A stretch of 34,020 nt of DNA from Streptomyces sp. NP160 (lineage in GTDB: Bacteria > Actinomycetota > Actinomycetes > Actinomycetales > Quadrisphaeraceae), in contig NZ_VDMJ01000043.1 of NCBI RefSeq assembly GCF_006335115.1, forward strand, positions 1 through 34,020, given 5' to 3'. The notes under the pieces are model-generated. The model saw nothing but the letters and a program-made list of their open reading frames with translations. It ran no database searches and had not been told where the DNA came from. Below, piece by piece: positions 1 to 7,904 of the stretch. A program made the translations under genes and the position numbers. Numbering within the stretch: position 1 is the first letter of the stretch; every line of letters begins with the position of its first letter.

Positions 1-154
1 CCACCTCGGCGTGCGCGGTGCCCGCGCCGCGGTGCCAGCCCTCGGCGAGGACCAGCCCGTCAGGGGTGGTGATGACGCACCCGACCTGCGGGTTCTCGGT
101 GAGCGGGCCGCGGCGCGCCAGCTCGAGGGCACGGTCGACCGAACGGCTGTCCAC
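1..154 (-). CDS. ribD: RibD-like deaminase, N-terminal part (cut by window edge)
   Basis: The minus strand reads from a GTG at 154 into the window edge, giving about 51 residues. They include ENPQVGCVI and, shortly after, [13 protein letters not shown]. The NPxVGCVI segment followed by a GWH...G..HAEV zinc-deaminase motif (His-Ala-Glu, the catalytic Glu following the zinc His) is the standard N-terminus of RibD, the diaminohydroxyphosphoribosylaminopyrimidine deaminase of riboflavin synthesis. The rest of the deaminase domain and any reductase domain lie outside the window, so a stand-alone CMP/dCMP-type deaminase cannot be excluded. A second in-frame GTG at 166 is possible. Neither start has a good Shine-Dalgarno sequence, and both lie against the palindrome at 160-179. 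Confidence 0.65.
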   Translation of the reverse strand, partial: MDSRSVDRALELARRGPLTENPQVGCVITTPDGLVLAEGWHRGAGTAHAEV

Positions 155-192
155 AGAGTTGTCCACAGGCCTGTGGACACGGCTGTGGAGGC
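147..192. promoter_or_regulatory. Symmetric array of four DnaA-box-like sites
   Basis: Four TCCACA cores lie here: forward at 150-155 and 162-167, reverse at 172-177 and 184-189. Forward cores are 12 bp apart, reverse cores are 12 bp apart, and the whole is symmetric about 169.5. The central 160-179 is a perfect 20-bp palindrome. The 9-mer at 159-167, TTGTCCACA, equals the preferred Streptomyces DnaA box, and CTGTCCACA at 147-155 fits the relaxed consensus. The other two differ at the first base. The array covers the start region of the ribD-like gene, so binding of DnaA or another dimeric protein could control it. This is inference; a dedicated repressor operator is the alternative. Confidence 0.5.
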
Positions 193-608
193 CGGTGCGG
201 CCCTGGTCGCCCGTCAACCCCGTCCCCTCCCGCGTCGGTGCGGGCTCCGGGGTGCTGCGGGGGAGGGCGACGACGGCGGGGTGGCCTGCGGTGGCCGGTC
301 AGCCGCCCCGGGGGGACGGACGACGCGGCGGGCCGCTGGGCCCTGCCGACGGCGCTGCGGGCGAGGTCCCTTCCGGGGCCCCTCCGCGTGCTCCTCCCCT
401 CCGGACTCTCACCGTCGGTCCTGGAGTTCCACCAGGTCCACCGGCCGCTGGCTGCGGTCGGGTCGCGGACTGTCACCGCCGGTTCGGAATTGCACCGACC
501 CCGGAGCGCGCGTCGTTCAGCCGTCGATGCTGCCACGGCGGGGTGCCTGAGTGCCAGTCGTGCTCGCTGGGACGTCTCTGCGGAGCGCGCTCCGCGTGCT
601 CCGCCCGG
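193..608. other. Long stretch without a convincing gene
   Basis: Open frames here are long only because stops are rare at this GC content. Their translations are Arg/Gly/Pro-rich and resemble no family I know. I see no riboswitch, tRNA or strong terminator. If MCP 1 really starts near 778, this gene-free region extends to there. Confidence 0.4.
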
Positions 609-2375
609 GTGCCCCTCCCGGGGGCGCGGCGGCGACCGCCTCAAGAGGACGCCGCACGGGGACGACGAAGGGGACGACGAAGGGGACGGGTCACCGCACC
701 CCCCGACGGGCTCACCGCACCGACGCCGGCACAGCCCCTGACCGGCTCCGCACCGCCTGAAGCACCCGGAGGCCACCGTGGCCTTCCCACCCCGACCATC
801 GGCCGCCGCATCGGCGCCGGCTTCCTCGTCCTCGTGCTCCTCCTGGCCGCGGTCACCGCACTCGGCGTGGTCCAGGTGAGCAAGGCCCAGGAGAGCCTGG
901 TCCAGATCAACGACCACAACAGCGTCAAGCAGCGGTACGCCATCAACTTCCGCGGCAGCGGGCACAACCGCGCCATCGCCCTGCGCGACGTCCTGCTGGA
1001 CCCCACCGACGAGGAGAAGCAGGAGGACGTCGCGCTCATCGCCGCGCTGGCGGCCGACTACGCCGACTCCGAGCAGGCGCTCGACGCGATGTTCGCCTCC
1101 GACCCCGCGATCACCCCCCAGGAGGAGGCCGCCCGGGTGGCCATCGCCGGTGTCCAGGAGCGGACCCTGCCGATCGTCGAGGAGGTGCTCGACCTCCACG
1201 CGCAGGGTCGGGACGCCGAGGCCCAGGCGCTGCTGATGACCGAGGCCAAGCCCGCCTTGAACGACTGGCTCGACGCCATCAACGTGCTGATCGACCTCGA
1301 GGAGTCGATGAACGGGGTCGAGAGCGACAGGGCGCGCGGCGTCGTGGACGGGTTCCTCACCGTGATGCTCATCGCGCTGGCCGTCTCGACGGCCGTGGCC
1401 GTCGTCATCGGCGTGCGCACGACGCGTTCGGTCGTGCGCCCCCTGTCGCGGGTCGTGTCCGTGATGGACGAGGTCGCGCGGGGGCGCCTGGACCAGCGCG
1501 TGGGCCTGGACACCCGCGACGAGGTCGGTGCGCTGGCGGCGTCCACGGACGCGTCCCTGGACGCCCTGTCGGCCGCGATGCGCGAGATCACCGCCGAGGC
1601 GCGCTCCCTGGCCTCCTCCGCGGCGTCCCTGTCGAGCGTCTCGGCGCAGATGGCCTCGGGAGCCCAGGAGTCCGCCGCCCAGACCCGGGTGGTCTCCGGC
1701 GCGGTCCAGGAGGTCACCGCGTCCATCTCCACCGTGGCCGCGGCCGGCGAGGAGATGACCGCGGCGATCGGCCAGATCGCCTCGGCCACGTCCGAGGCCT
1801 CCCGGATGGCCTCCTCGGCCGTCGACGCCGCCGGCTCGGCCGGTGGGGCGATCGAGCGCCTCGGGGTCTCCTCCCGCGAGATCGGCGACGTCGTCAAGCT
1901 CATCACCTCCATCGCCGAGCAGACCAACCTGCTCGCGCTGAACGCCACCATCGAGGCGGCGCGCGCGGGTGAGCTGGGCAAGGGCTTCGCGGTGGTGGCC
2001 GGGGAGGTCAAGGAGCTGGCGCGCCAGACCGCCCAGGCCACCGACGAGATCACCGCCAAGGTCAACGCCACCCAGGGCGACGCGTCCGCCGCGGCCGCGG
2101 CGGTCACCGAGATCCGCGAGGTGATCGCCCGGATCGACGCCGTGCAGACGACCATCGCCGCGGCCGTGGAGGAGCAGTCGGCCACCACCAGCGAGATGGT
2201 CCGCAACGTGGGGGAGATCTCCAGCGGGTCCGCGCAGATCTCGGCGAACGTCTCCGACATCGCGCGCGGCACCGAGCAGAACCGCGAGGGCGCGGGGCGC
2301 ACCGCCTCCACCTCGCACGAGCTGGCCAGCTCCGCGAGCCGGCTGCAGGAGCTCACCGGTCGCTTCACCGTCTGA
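609..2375 (+). CDS. Methyl-accepting chemotaxis protein 1 (start uncertain, possible frameshift)
   Basis: Membrane receptor that signals to CheA/CheW. From the GTG at 609 it has TM1 at about residues 69-90, a mainly helical extracytoplasmic sensor of about 155 residues (four-helix-bundle type), TM2 at about 248-270, a HAMP segment ([18 protein letters not shown]...) and a long MA signalling coiled coil. The coil carries the highly conserved hairpin tip [18 protein letters not shown] at about residue 436. There is no C-terminal NWETF-type CheR tether; the end is LTGRFTV. The start is doubtful: residues 1-55 are Arg/Pro-rich low complexity, unlike an MCP N-terminus, and no ribosome site precedes 609. 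A good site (GGAGG, 5-nt gap) precedes GTG 778, but that GTG is one base out of frame (see findings). A strong hairpin follows the stop. Confidence 0.85.
   Translation: MPLPGARRRPPQEDAARGRRRGRRRGRVTAPPDGLTAPTPAQPLTGSAPPEAPGGHRGLPTPTIGRRIGAGFLVLVLLLAAVTALGVVQVSKAQESLVQINDHNSVKQRYAINFRGSGHNRAIALRDVLLDPTDEEKQEDVALIAALAADYADSEQALDAMFASDPAITPQEEAARVAIAGVQERTLPIVEEVLDLHAQGRDAEAQALLMTEAKPALNDWLDAINVLIDLEESMNGVESDRARGVVDGFLTVMLIALAVSTAVAVVIGVRTTRSVVRPLSRVVSVMDEVARGRLDQRVGLDTRDEVGALAASTDASLDALSAAMREITAEARSLASSAASLSSVSAQMASGAQESAAQTRVVSGAVQEVTASISTVAAAGEEMTAAIGQIASATSEASRMASSAVDAAGSAGGAIERLGVSSREIGDVVKLITSIAEQTNLLALNATIEAARAGELGKGFAVVAGEVKELARQTAQATDEITAKVNATQGDASAAAAAVTEIREVIARIDAVQTTIAAAVEEQSATTSEMVRNVGEISSGSAQISANVSDIARGTEQNREGAGRTASTSHELASSASRLQELTGRFTV
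658..685 (+). repeat. 12-bp tandem repeat (GGGGACGACGAA, about 2.3 copies)
   Basis: Exact copies lie at 658-669 and 670-681, followed by a partial copy. Because the unit is a multiple of three it would encode Arg/Gly repeats if the region is translated as the MCP 1 N-terminus. It is more likely part of the untranslated leader. Confidence 0.6.
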
Positions 2376-2390
2376 CGGCTGACGACGCCC

Positions 2391-2435
2391 AGGAGGCCCA
2401 CCGCGCGGCGCCGCACGCCGCGCGGTGGGCCTCCT
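2391..2435 (+). terminator. Strong hairpin terminator after MCP 1
   Basis: Perfect 19-bp stem: arms 2391-2409 and 2417-2435 with a 7-nt loop. It begins 15 nt after the MCP stop. There is no U-tract, as is common for actinobacterial terminators. Confidence 0.8.
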
Positions 2436-2589
2436 GCTGTCCTCGACCCGTGCACGCCCGCCGGTGTCACATCCTGGGGAGCGGCGGTGCTGAGGGGGTG
2501 TGGAGCTTGTCGAGACCGCAGGGGTGGCCAGAGCCGTCGGCCGGCCCGCCGCTGCCCGCCCTGCGGCGGGGTCCGGGGCGCCAGCAGCC

Positions 2590-3090
2590 ATGAGGGGAGA
2601 CCTCGAGGCGGTGTTCCGCCGCGACTACGCCCTCGTCGCCGGTGTCGCCGCCCGCGTGCTGGGCAGTCCGGCCCAGGCGGACGACGTCGCGCAGGAGGTC
2701 TTCCTCTCCTTCGCCCGGTCCTCGCCCGCCGCCGTCCCCGCGGACCAGGCCCGCGGCTGGCTGTGCGTCGCCGCCAGCCACACCGCCCTCAACGCGCTGC
2801 GCTCCGGCCGGCGCCGGACCGCCCGCGAGGACTCCGCCGCCACCCGCGACGCCGCGCTCGCGCCGGCGAGCGCTCCCGACGTCGCCGACGGCGTCGTCCT
2901 GCGCGAGGACCGGGCCCGCGTCCGCGCGGCCCTCGCCCGCCTGCCGCGCGCGCAGGCCACCGCCCTGGTCCTGCGGCACTCCGGCCTGTCCTACGCCGAG
3001 GTCGCGGCCGCCCTGCACCTGTCACCCACCAGCGTCGGCACCACCGTCCGACGCGCCGAGAGCGCACTGCGCGAGGAGCTGACCCGCTGA
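2590..3090 (+). CDS. ECF-type RNA polymerase sigma factor
   Basis: A protein of 166 residues of the sigma-70 extracytoplasmic-function group. Region 2 spans about residues 5-70: LEAVFRRDYALVAGVAARVLG, then QADDVAQEVFLSFAR, the core-binding and -10 recognition helices. Region 4 covers the last 55 residues, with LPRAQATALVLRHSGLSYAEV followed by a helix-turn-helix (LHLSPTSVGTTVRRAE). I chose ATG 2590 because region 2 begins directly after it. A GTG at 2500 would add 30 Ala/Gly-rich residues. The stop overlaps the next ATG by one base, so translation is coupled to the anti-sigma factor. The promoters it recognises cannot be told from this window. Confidence 0.85.
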   Translation: MRGDLEAVFRRDYALVAGVAARVLGSPAQADDVAQEVFLSFARSSPAAVPADQARGWLCVAASHTALNALRSGRRRTAREDSAATRDAALAPASAPDVADGVVLREDRARVRAALARLPRAQATALVLRHSGLSYAEVAAALHLSPTSVGTTVRRAESALREELTR

Positions 3091-4235
3091 TGGCACTCAC
3101 GAGGCACCCCGCCGACGGCGTCCTGCGCCGCCTGGTCGACGAGCCGGCCGGCGTCTGCGACCCCGACCGCGCCCACGTGGCCGCCTGCGCCCGCTGCCAG
3201 CAGGCGCTCGCCGCCGCCCGGGACGACGCCGCCGCCGCGTCGGCGCTGCTCGGAGCCCCCGCAGCCGCCACCCCCCACGACGACGACGTCGACGGCGCCT
3301 GGCAGCGGCTCCGCAGCTCCGCCGCCTCGCCCGCCGGCCGGGAGGGCTCCCGCGTCGTCGCGCTCGACGCCCACCGCGCCAGCAGCCCGCCGAGGCGCCG
3401 CAGCGCGTGGCGCCGCCCCGGCGTCGTGGCGCTCGGCGTCGCCGTCGTCGTCGCCGGTGCGGGGACGGCCGCCGCCTCGGACTGGCTGCGCATCTTCCAG
3501 GTGCAGCAGGTGGCGCCCGTGAGCATCAGCTCCGCCGACCTCGCCGGGCTCGGGCAGCTGCCCGACCCGAGCGCCTTCGGCGACGCGGTGGCCACCACGC
3601 CGGTCGAGGTGCGCACCGTCCCCGACGCCGCCGCGGCCGCGCAGGCCACCGGCCTCCAGGTGCCCCGCGTGGCCGGGCTGCCTCGCGGCGTCACCGGCGA
3701 CCCGACCTACCAGGTGGGGGACGCCGGTCAGGTCAGCTTCACCTTCTCCGCGGCCAAGGCCGCTGCGTCCGCGCAGGCGGCGGGCGGCCAGCTGCCGCCG
3801 GTGCCCGCGGGCCTGGACGGCAGCGTCGTGCGGCTCACCGCGGGGCCCGGCGTGGCGGCCACCTGGTCGTCGTCGTCCGGGGTCCCCGCGCTGGTGGTCG
3901 GCCGGGCCGTCGCTCCCACGGCGGAGTCGACCGGGGTGCCCTTCACGCAGGTGCGTGACTACCTGCTGTCGCTGCCCGGGGTCCCCGCCGACCTCGCCTC
4001 CCAGCTGGCGACCTTCCCTGTGAACGGGAGTGACGGCTCCACGCTGCCGCTGCCCGTCCCCGCTGACCGGGCCACCACCTCCACCGCTGACGTCGGCGGC
4101 GCGCCCGCCACCGTGGTCCGCTCGAACGACGGCACGATGGCCGGCGTGGTCTGGGTGCGCGACGGCGTGGTGACGGCGGTGGCCGGCTCCCTCAGCACCG
4201 ACGAGCTGCTCGACGTGGCCCGGGGACTGCGCTGA
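3090..4235 (+). CDS. Zinc-finger anti-sigma factor with a large extracytoplasmic domain
   Basis: A protein of 381 residues. The N-terminal cytoplasmic part carries H29-x3-C33-x2-C36 (HVAACARC), the zinc anti-sigma (ZAS) signature. A single membrane segment follows at about residues 110-130 (VVALGVAVVVAGAGTAAA). The remaining roughly 250 residues are extracytoplasmic, Ala/Val-rich and without cysteines. Their C-terminal part (GVVWVRDGVVTAVAGSLS..ELLDVARGL) resembles the DUF4367/LolA-like sensor modules on some anti-sigma factors; that assignment is tentative. It directly overlaps the sigma gene, so it most likely holds that sigma factor at the membrane until an envelope signal releases it. ABC genes follow after 35 nt. 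Confidence 0.8.
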   Translation: MALTRHPADGVLRRLVDEPAGVCDPDRAHVAACARCQQALAAARDDAAAASALLGAPAAATPHDDDVDGAWQRLRSSAASPAGREGSRVVALDAHRASSPPRRRSAWRRPGVVALGVAVVVAGAGTAAASDWLRIFQVQQVAPVSISSADLAGLGQLPDPSAFGDAVATTPVEVRTVPDAAAAAQATGLQVPRVAGLPRGVTGDPTYQVGDAGQVSFTFSAAKAAASAQAAGGQLPPVPAGLDGSVVRLTAGPGVAATWSSSSGVPALVVGRAVAPTAESTGVPFTQVRDYLLSLPGVPADLASQLATFPVNGSDGSTLPLPVPADRATTSTADVGGAPATVVRSNDGTMAGVVWVRDGVVTAVAGSLSTDELLDVARGLR

Positions 4236-4270
4236 GCGTCGCACCGGAGCTGAGCCCCGCGGGCGGGTCC

Positions 4271-5251
4271 GTGCCGGACTCGCCCGCGGTGTGGTGCTCC
4301 CACCTGCGCAAGCGGTTCCGGCGCCACCAGGCCGTGCACGACGTGTCCCTGCAGGTGGGGCGCGGTGAGGTGGTCGGCCTGCTGGGGCCCAACGGCGCCG
4401 GCAAGACCACCGTCATCAAGATGCTCCTCGGGCTCGTGACCCCGGACGACGGCGAGGTGCTGCTGCTGGGCCGGCCCGTGGGCGACCCCGCCGCCCGCGC
4501 CGGCGTCGGCTACCTGCCCGAGCTGTTCCGCTACCAGCCGTGGCTGTCCGCCGCGGAGGTGCTCGCCCTGCACGTGCGGCTGTCCGGCGCGGACGTCAGC
4601 GCTGCCGAGCAGCGCGACCGGCTCGACCTCGTGGGCCTGGGCGCCCGCGCCGCCGACCGGGTCGGCGGGTTCTCCAAGGGCATGCAGCAGCGCCTCGGGC
4701 TGGCGGTCGCGCTGGTGGCGCGGCCGCGCTTCGTCGTCCTCGACGAGCCCACCAGCGCCCTCGACCCCCTCGGCCGCGCCGACGTGCGCGACGTGGTGCT
4801 CGGCCTGCGCGAGCAGGGCGTGGCGGTGCTGCTCAACTCCCACCTCATCGGCGAGGTCGAGCGCGTCTGCGACCGCGTGGTGGTCCTCGAGCGCGGGCGG
4901 GTGGCGGCTGACGGCACGCTCACCGAGCTGCTCGGCCAGCGGCAGGTGCGGCTGCGGCTCACCGGGCTGACGCCGCAGGCCGAGGAGCGGCTCGCGCGGG
5001 CCGGAGCGGTGCACCGCGGGGGAGACGGCCCTGACGTCCTCACCCTCTCCCTGCGCGGTGACGGGCAGCACCCCGCTGACGACGACGAGCGCGCGGTGCC
5101 CGAGCTGGTGCGCGACCTGGCGGCGCTCGGCGTGGACGTGCACGCCGTGGAGCCCGTGCGCGTGAGCCTGGAGGACCGGCTGCTGGGCATCCTGCGGGGT
5201 GCCGCGCAGGAGCGCGCGGCGCGCGAGGAGCACGAGGGGGCGGTGCGGTGA
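4271..5251 (+). CDS. ABC transporter ATP-binding protein (ABC-2 exporter type)
   Basis: A 326-residue nucleotide-binding subunit. Walker A is GPNGAGKTT, the signature motif is FSKGMQQRLGLA in place of LSGGQ, Walker B is RFVVLDEPTSALDP and the switch His is in LLNSHL. The FSKGM-type signature and the C-terminal extension of about 100 residues after the H-loop fit the CcmA/NatA-like drug, lipid or polymer export group. The start is a GTG with no better upstream in-frame choice. The last four bases (GTGA) overlap the start of the permease. Its place after the sigma and anti-sigma genes suggests that it is the target of that regulator. The substrate is unknown. Confidence 0.88.
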   Translation: MPDSPAVWCSHLRKRFRRHQAVHDVSLQVGRGEVVGLLGPNGAGKTTVIKMLLGLVTPDDGEVLLLGRPVGDPAARAGVGYLPELFRYQPWLSAAEVLALHVRLSGADVSAAEQRDRLDLVGLGARAADRVGGFSKGMQQRLGLAVALVARPRFVVLDEPTSALDPLGRADVRDVVLGLREQGVAVLLNSHLIGEVERVCDRVVVLERGRVAADGTLTELLGQRQVRLRLTGLTPQAEERLARAGAVHRGGDGPDVLTLSLRGDGQHPADDDERAVPELVRDLAALGVDVHAVEPVRVSLEDRLLGILRGAAQERAAREEHEGAVR

Positions 5252-6093
5252 GCCACCAGCTGCGTGTGGTGGGGGTGGTGGCCCTGCTGACCCTGCGCGA
5301 GGCGTCCCGCCGCCGGGTGGTGCTGGCCCTCGTGGGGCTGACCCTGCTGCTGCTGGCCCTGTCCGGCTGGGGCTTCTGGCGCCTGGCGCAGGAGCTGACC
5401 AGCGGGGAGGCGCTCGTCGCGGCCTCGCAGGTGCTCAACCTCGTGATGTTCGGGCTCTCGCTCGTCGCCGCGCTGGGCACGGCGTTCCTGTCCGGGCCGA
5501 CGCTGTCCGGCGAGACGGAGTCGGGCGCGGTGCTGTCGGTGCTCGCCCGGCCGGTGCGGCGCTGGGCGTGGCTGCTCGGCAAGTGGCTCGGCCTGGTGGT
5601 GTTCGGCGGGGTCTACGTGGTGCTCGCCGGCCTGGCGCTGTGCCTGGTGGTGCTGGCGACGGTGGGCTACTGGCCCCCGGACCCCGTGGCCGGGCTGCTC
5701 CTGCTCGCGGGCCAGACGGCGGTGCTGCTGACGCTGTCGGTGCTGCTCGCCACCGTGGTCTCCCCGATGGCCTCGGGCGTGGTGTCGGTGGGCCTGTTCG
5801 GGGCGGCGTGGATCGCGGGCGTGGTGGGTGGCGTCGGCTCGGCGCTCGGCAACGAGGGCGTGGCCCGCGTCGGCACCGTCTCGCGGGTGGTGCTGCCCAC
5901 CGACGGCCTGTGGCGCGGCGCGATGCACGCCTTCCAGGACCCGTCGGCCCTGGTGGCCATGGGCCCGAGCGCCGAGGCGTTCCCCTTCCTGTCCGTCAGC
6001 TCCCCGACGCCGGCCTACCTCGTGTGGTCGGCGCTGTGGGTCGCCATGGTCTTCGGCCTGGCTGCCGCGGTGGTGGCCCGCAAGGACCTCTGA
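5248..6093 (+). CDS. ABC-2 type transporter permease
   Basis: A very hydrophobic protein of 281 residues with about six predicted membrane helices, the first at about residues 26-45. The segment FLSGPTLSGETESGAVLSVLARPVRR is typical of ABC-2 permeases (NosY/NatB group), where a cytosolic loop after helix 2 contacts the ATPase. The C-terminus (AAAVVARKDL) also matches this family. Its start overlaps the ATPase stop by 4 nt, so the two are translationally coupled and form the exporter. No terminator is evident between its stop and the convergent MFS gene. Confidence 0.85.
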   Translation: MSHQLRVVGVVALLTLREASRRRVVLALVGLTLLLLALSGWGFWRLAQELTSGEALVAASQVLNLVMFGLSLVAALGTAFLSGPTLSGETESGAVLSVLARPVRRWAWLLGKWLGLVVFGGVYVVLAGLALCLVVLATVGYWPPDPVAGLLLLAGQTAVLLTLSVLLATVVSPMASGVVSVGLFGAAWIAGVVGGVGSALGNEGVARVGTVSRVVLPTDGLWRGAMHAFQDPSALVAMGPSAEAFPFLSVSSPTPAYLVWSALWVAMVFGLAAAVVARKDL

Positions 6094-6104
6094 CCGCTCG
6101 ACCC

Positions 6105-6128
6105 GGTGCCCCGGACGGTGCCCCGGAC
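6105..6128. repeat. 12-bp exact tandem duplication
   Basis: GGTGCCCCGGAC occurs twice head to tail (6105-6116 and 6117-6128) in the 40-nt gap between the convergent permease and MFS genes. Function unknown; possibly replication slippage. Confidence 0.7.
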
Positions 6129-6133
6129 GGACC

Positions 6134-7450
6134 TCACGGTGCGGGCGCCCCGGTGGTCGCGGCGGCGGCGTCGGCGCGCCGCCAGGAGCCCTGGGAGACC
6201 ACGGCGACGACGACGGCGAGGCCCAGCGCCGCGGCGGCGGCGCCGAACGCCGCGGCCACCCCGGCGGCCTCGATGACCGCGCCGCCGGCAGCCGTGCCGA
6301 GCGCCCCGCCGGTGGTGACGGCGGTGGACAGCCACGCCTGTGCCTCGGTGGTGCGTCCCGCCGGCGACAGCCCGTCCACCAGGGCCTGCTGGATGATCAG
6401 GCTCGGGGCGATGGCCAGTCCGACCACGAACAGCACTCCCAGGAGCAGCGGGGTGGGTGGGCTGCCGGGGGCCGCGAGCACCAGCGCCACCACCGCGAGA
6501 CCCGCCCCGAAGACCCCGAGCAGCACCGGCAGCAGCCGCGCGTCGGAGCTGTGGCCGGCCACCGCGCCGTACGCGAGGCCGCCGATCGTGCTGCCGCCGG
6601 CGATGGCGGCGAAGAGCATGCCGAGCGCGGCGTCGTCGCCCAGCACGCTGCGCGCGGTGGCGGCCAGGGACGTGTCCGTCGCGCCGAAGGCCAGCGCCAT
6701 GGCCAGGCCGCTGGCGAGCACGGCGAGCAGCGGGGGGGAGGCGAGCAGCGCGGTGCGGGCGCTCGACCGCGCGCCTCCTGCGGCCTCGGTGGGGTCGGCG
6801 GGGCCGGGAGCGGCGGCGCGGTCCTGCGGGGACCGGCGGGCGGGGCCGGTGGCCGCGTAGCCGAGGCCACCGACCAGCAGCACCGCCGAGGTCACGAGCA
6901 GCGGGCCGGTGGTGGGCAGCGCCACGAGCAGCGCTGACAGCAGCAGCGGGCCGAGCACGAACAGCGCCTCCACCGCAGCGGCGTCGAGGGCGTACCCGGC
7001 GCGGCGGTGGGCGTGGTCGGGCAGGAGCACCCGCCAGGAGGCCCGCATCGCGGCGCTGAAGGGCGGGAACGCCAGGCCCGCCCCCAGCGCCAGCAGGCCC
7101 AGCAGCGCGACGTGAGCGCCGGCCGGGGCGGCGAGCGCCAGCACCGCGAGCAGCGCCGCGCTGGCCGTGACCGACGGGGCGAGCACGCGGGCCTGCGCGT
7201 GCGCGTCCATCGCGCGGCCCCACACGGGGGCGCCGGCCGCCGTCCCCACGGCGAACGCCGCCGTGACGGCGCCGGCCGTCGCGTAGGACCCGGAGGTGCG
7301 CTCCACGAGGAGCACCATCCCCAGCGGGGCCATGGCGATCGGGAGCCGGGCCAGCACGGAGGCGCCGAAGGTGAGGGCGGTCCCCGGACGGCGCAGCACC
7401 GCGCCGTACACGGCCACGCCGCGCGCCGGGACCCCGGCGTGCGTCGTCAC
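6134..7450 (-). CDS. MFS transporter
   Basis: A 438-residue membrane protein with roughly 12 hydrophobic helices in two halves, joined by a charged central loop at about residues 205-235 (RRSPQDRAAAPGPADPTEAAGG). The N-terminal half has the loop 2-3 pattern GAPVWGRAMDAHAQARVL, a version of the MFS GxxxDRxGRR motif. It resembles uncharacterised actinobacterial drug/sugar-exporter-like MFS proteins, and I cannot name a substrate. The GTG start at 7450 has no Shine-Dalgarno sequence. It lies 6 nt after TAGCCT, consistent with leaderless expression. It is divergent from the small gene at 7595. Confidence 0.85.
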   Translation of the reverse strand: MTTHAGVPARGVAVYGAVLRRPGTALTFGASVLARLPIAMAPLGMVLLVERTSGSYATAGAVTAAFAVGTAAGAPVWGRAMDAHAQARVLAPSVTASAALLAVLALAAPAGAHVALLGLLALGAGLAFPPFSAAMRASWRVLLPDHAHRRAGYALDAAAVEALFVLGPLLLSALLVALPTTGPLLVTSAVLLVGGLGYAATGPARRSPQDRAAAPGPADPTEAAGGARSSARTALLASPPLLAVLASGLAMALAFGATDTSLAATARSVLGDDAALGMLFAAIAGGSTIGGLAYGAVAGHSSDARLLPVLLGVFGAGLAVVALVLAAPGSPPTPLLLGVLFVVGLAIAPSLIIQQALVDGLSPAGRTTEAQAWLSTAVTTGGALGTAAGGAVIEAAGVAAAFGAAAAALGLAVVVAVVSQGSWRRADAAAATTGAPAP

Positions 7451-7456
7451 CCGAGG

Positions 7457-7462
7457 AGGCTA
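7457..7462 (-). promoter_or_regulatory. Putative -10 box (TAGCCT) of the MFS gene, leaderless geometry
   Basis: On the minus strand TAGCCT is followed by six bases and then the GTG start, so transcription would begin at or next to the start codon. No clear -35 is seen. Confidence 0.4.
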
Positions 7463-7594
7463 CGTGGCCCGACCGGGGGACGCCGACCGGGTGATGTCAC
7501 CTCCAGTGAGTGCATGACTGCTCACGGTGAGAGGACGCTCGTGGCTAGGCGAGAGCGGGCACCGGGTCCGCGGGGTCGCCGCGAGGAGGTCGCC

Positions 7595-7882
7595 GTGCGC
7601 GTCGACGGAGCTCTGCCGCCCACCACCTGGCCCGCCGCCCACGGCGTGCCGCCGCGACAGCAGTCCACCGAGGACGCGGCGGCAGCGACGGCCGCGGCCG
7701 CCCGGCCGCCCGCCGCCACGGACCCGGCGAGCGCCGCGTCGAGGCCGCTGCGCGGCACCGCGGAGACCAGCGGCGTCCAGCCGGCGCCGTCGACGTCGCC
7801 GTGGCTCGAGCGGACCTCGCAGGCCGCCGGCGCCGGGCGCGGCAGCGCCAGCGGAGCGCTGGGCCTCGACGTCGTCGTCTGA
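7595..7882 (+). CDS. Small low-complexity hypothetical protein
   Basis: A 95-residue reading frame starting at a GTG with an excellent ribosome site (GAGGAGG, 5-nt gap). I recognise no family. The sequence is hydrophilic and rich in Ala, Pro, Ser and Thr (for example AAAATAAAARPPAATDPASAA). It has no cysteine or membrane segment and ends in the hydrophobic tail LGLDVVV. An upstream in-frame ATG at 7514 would extend it by 27 residues. It ends 22 nt before the convergent ABM gene. The ribosome site is the main reason to believe it; composition alone would not support it. Confidence 0.45.
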   Translation: MRVDGALPPTTWPAAHGVPPRQQSTEDAAAATAAAARPPAATDPASAASRPLRGTAETSGVQPAPSTSPWLERTSQAAGAGRGSASGALGLDVVV

Positions 7883-7904
7883 CGCCGTCCGAGGGCCCTG
7901 CGGC

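Noticed and set aside
2500-2589. Extended start of the sigma factor at GTG 2500
   Set aside because: The added 30 residues are Ala/Gly/Pro-rich and not part of region 2, and the purine run is too close to the GTG to serve as a ribosome site.
60-2591. Very long minus-strand open frame (843 codons) opposite MCP 1
   Set aside because: It mirrors the MCP in a high-GC antisense frame. Its translation is Arg/Gly/His-rich with no family motif, and it spans a strong terminator.
7464-7517. 17-codon frame after GAGGAGG (possible leader peptide)
   Set aside because: The purine run is also the complement of the MFS promoter region. The peptide has no regulatory codon bias and ends before the next gene without an attenuator hairpin.
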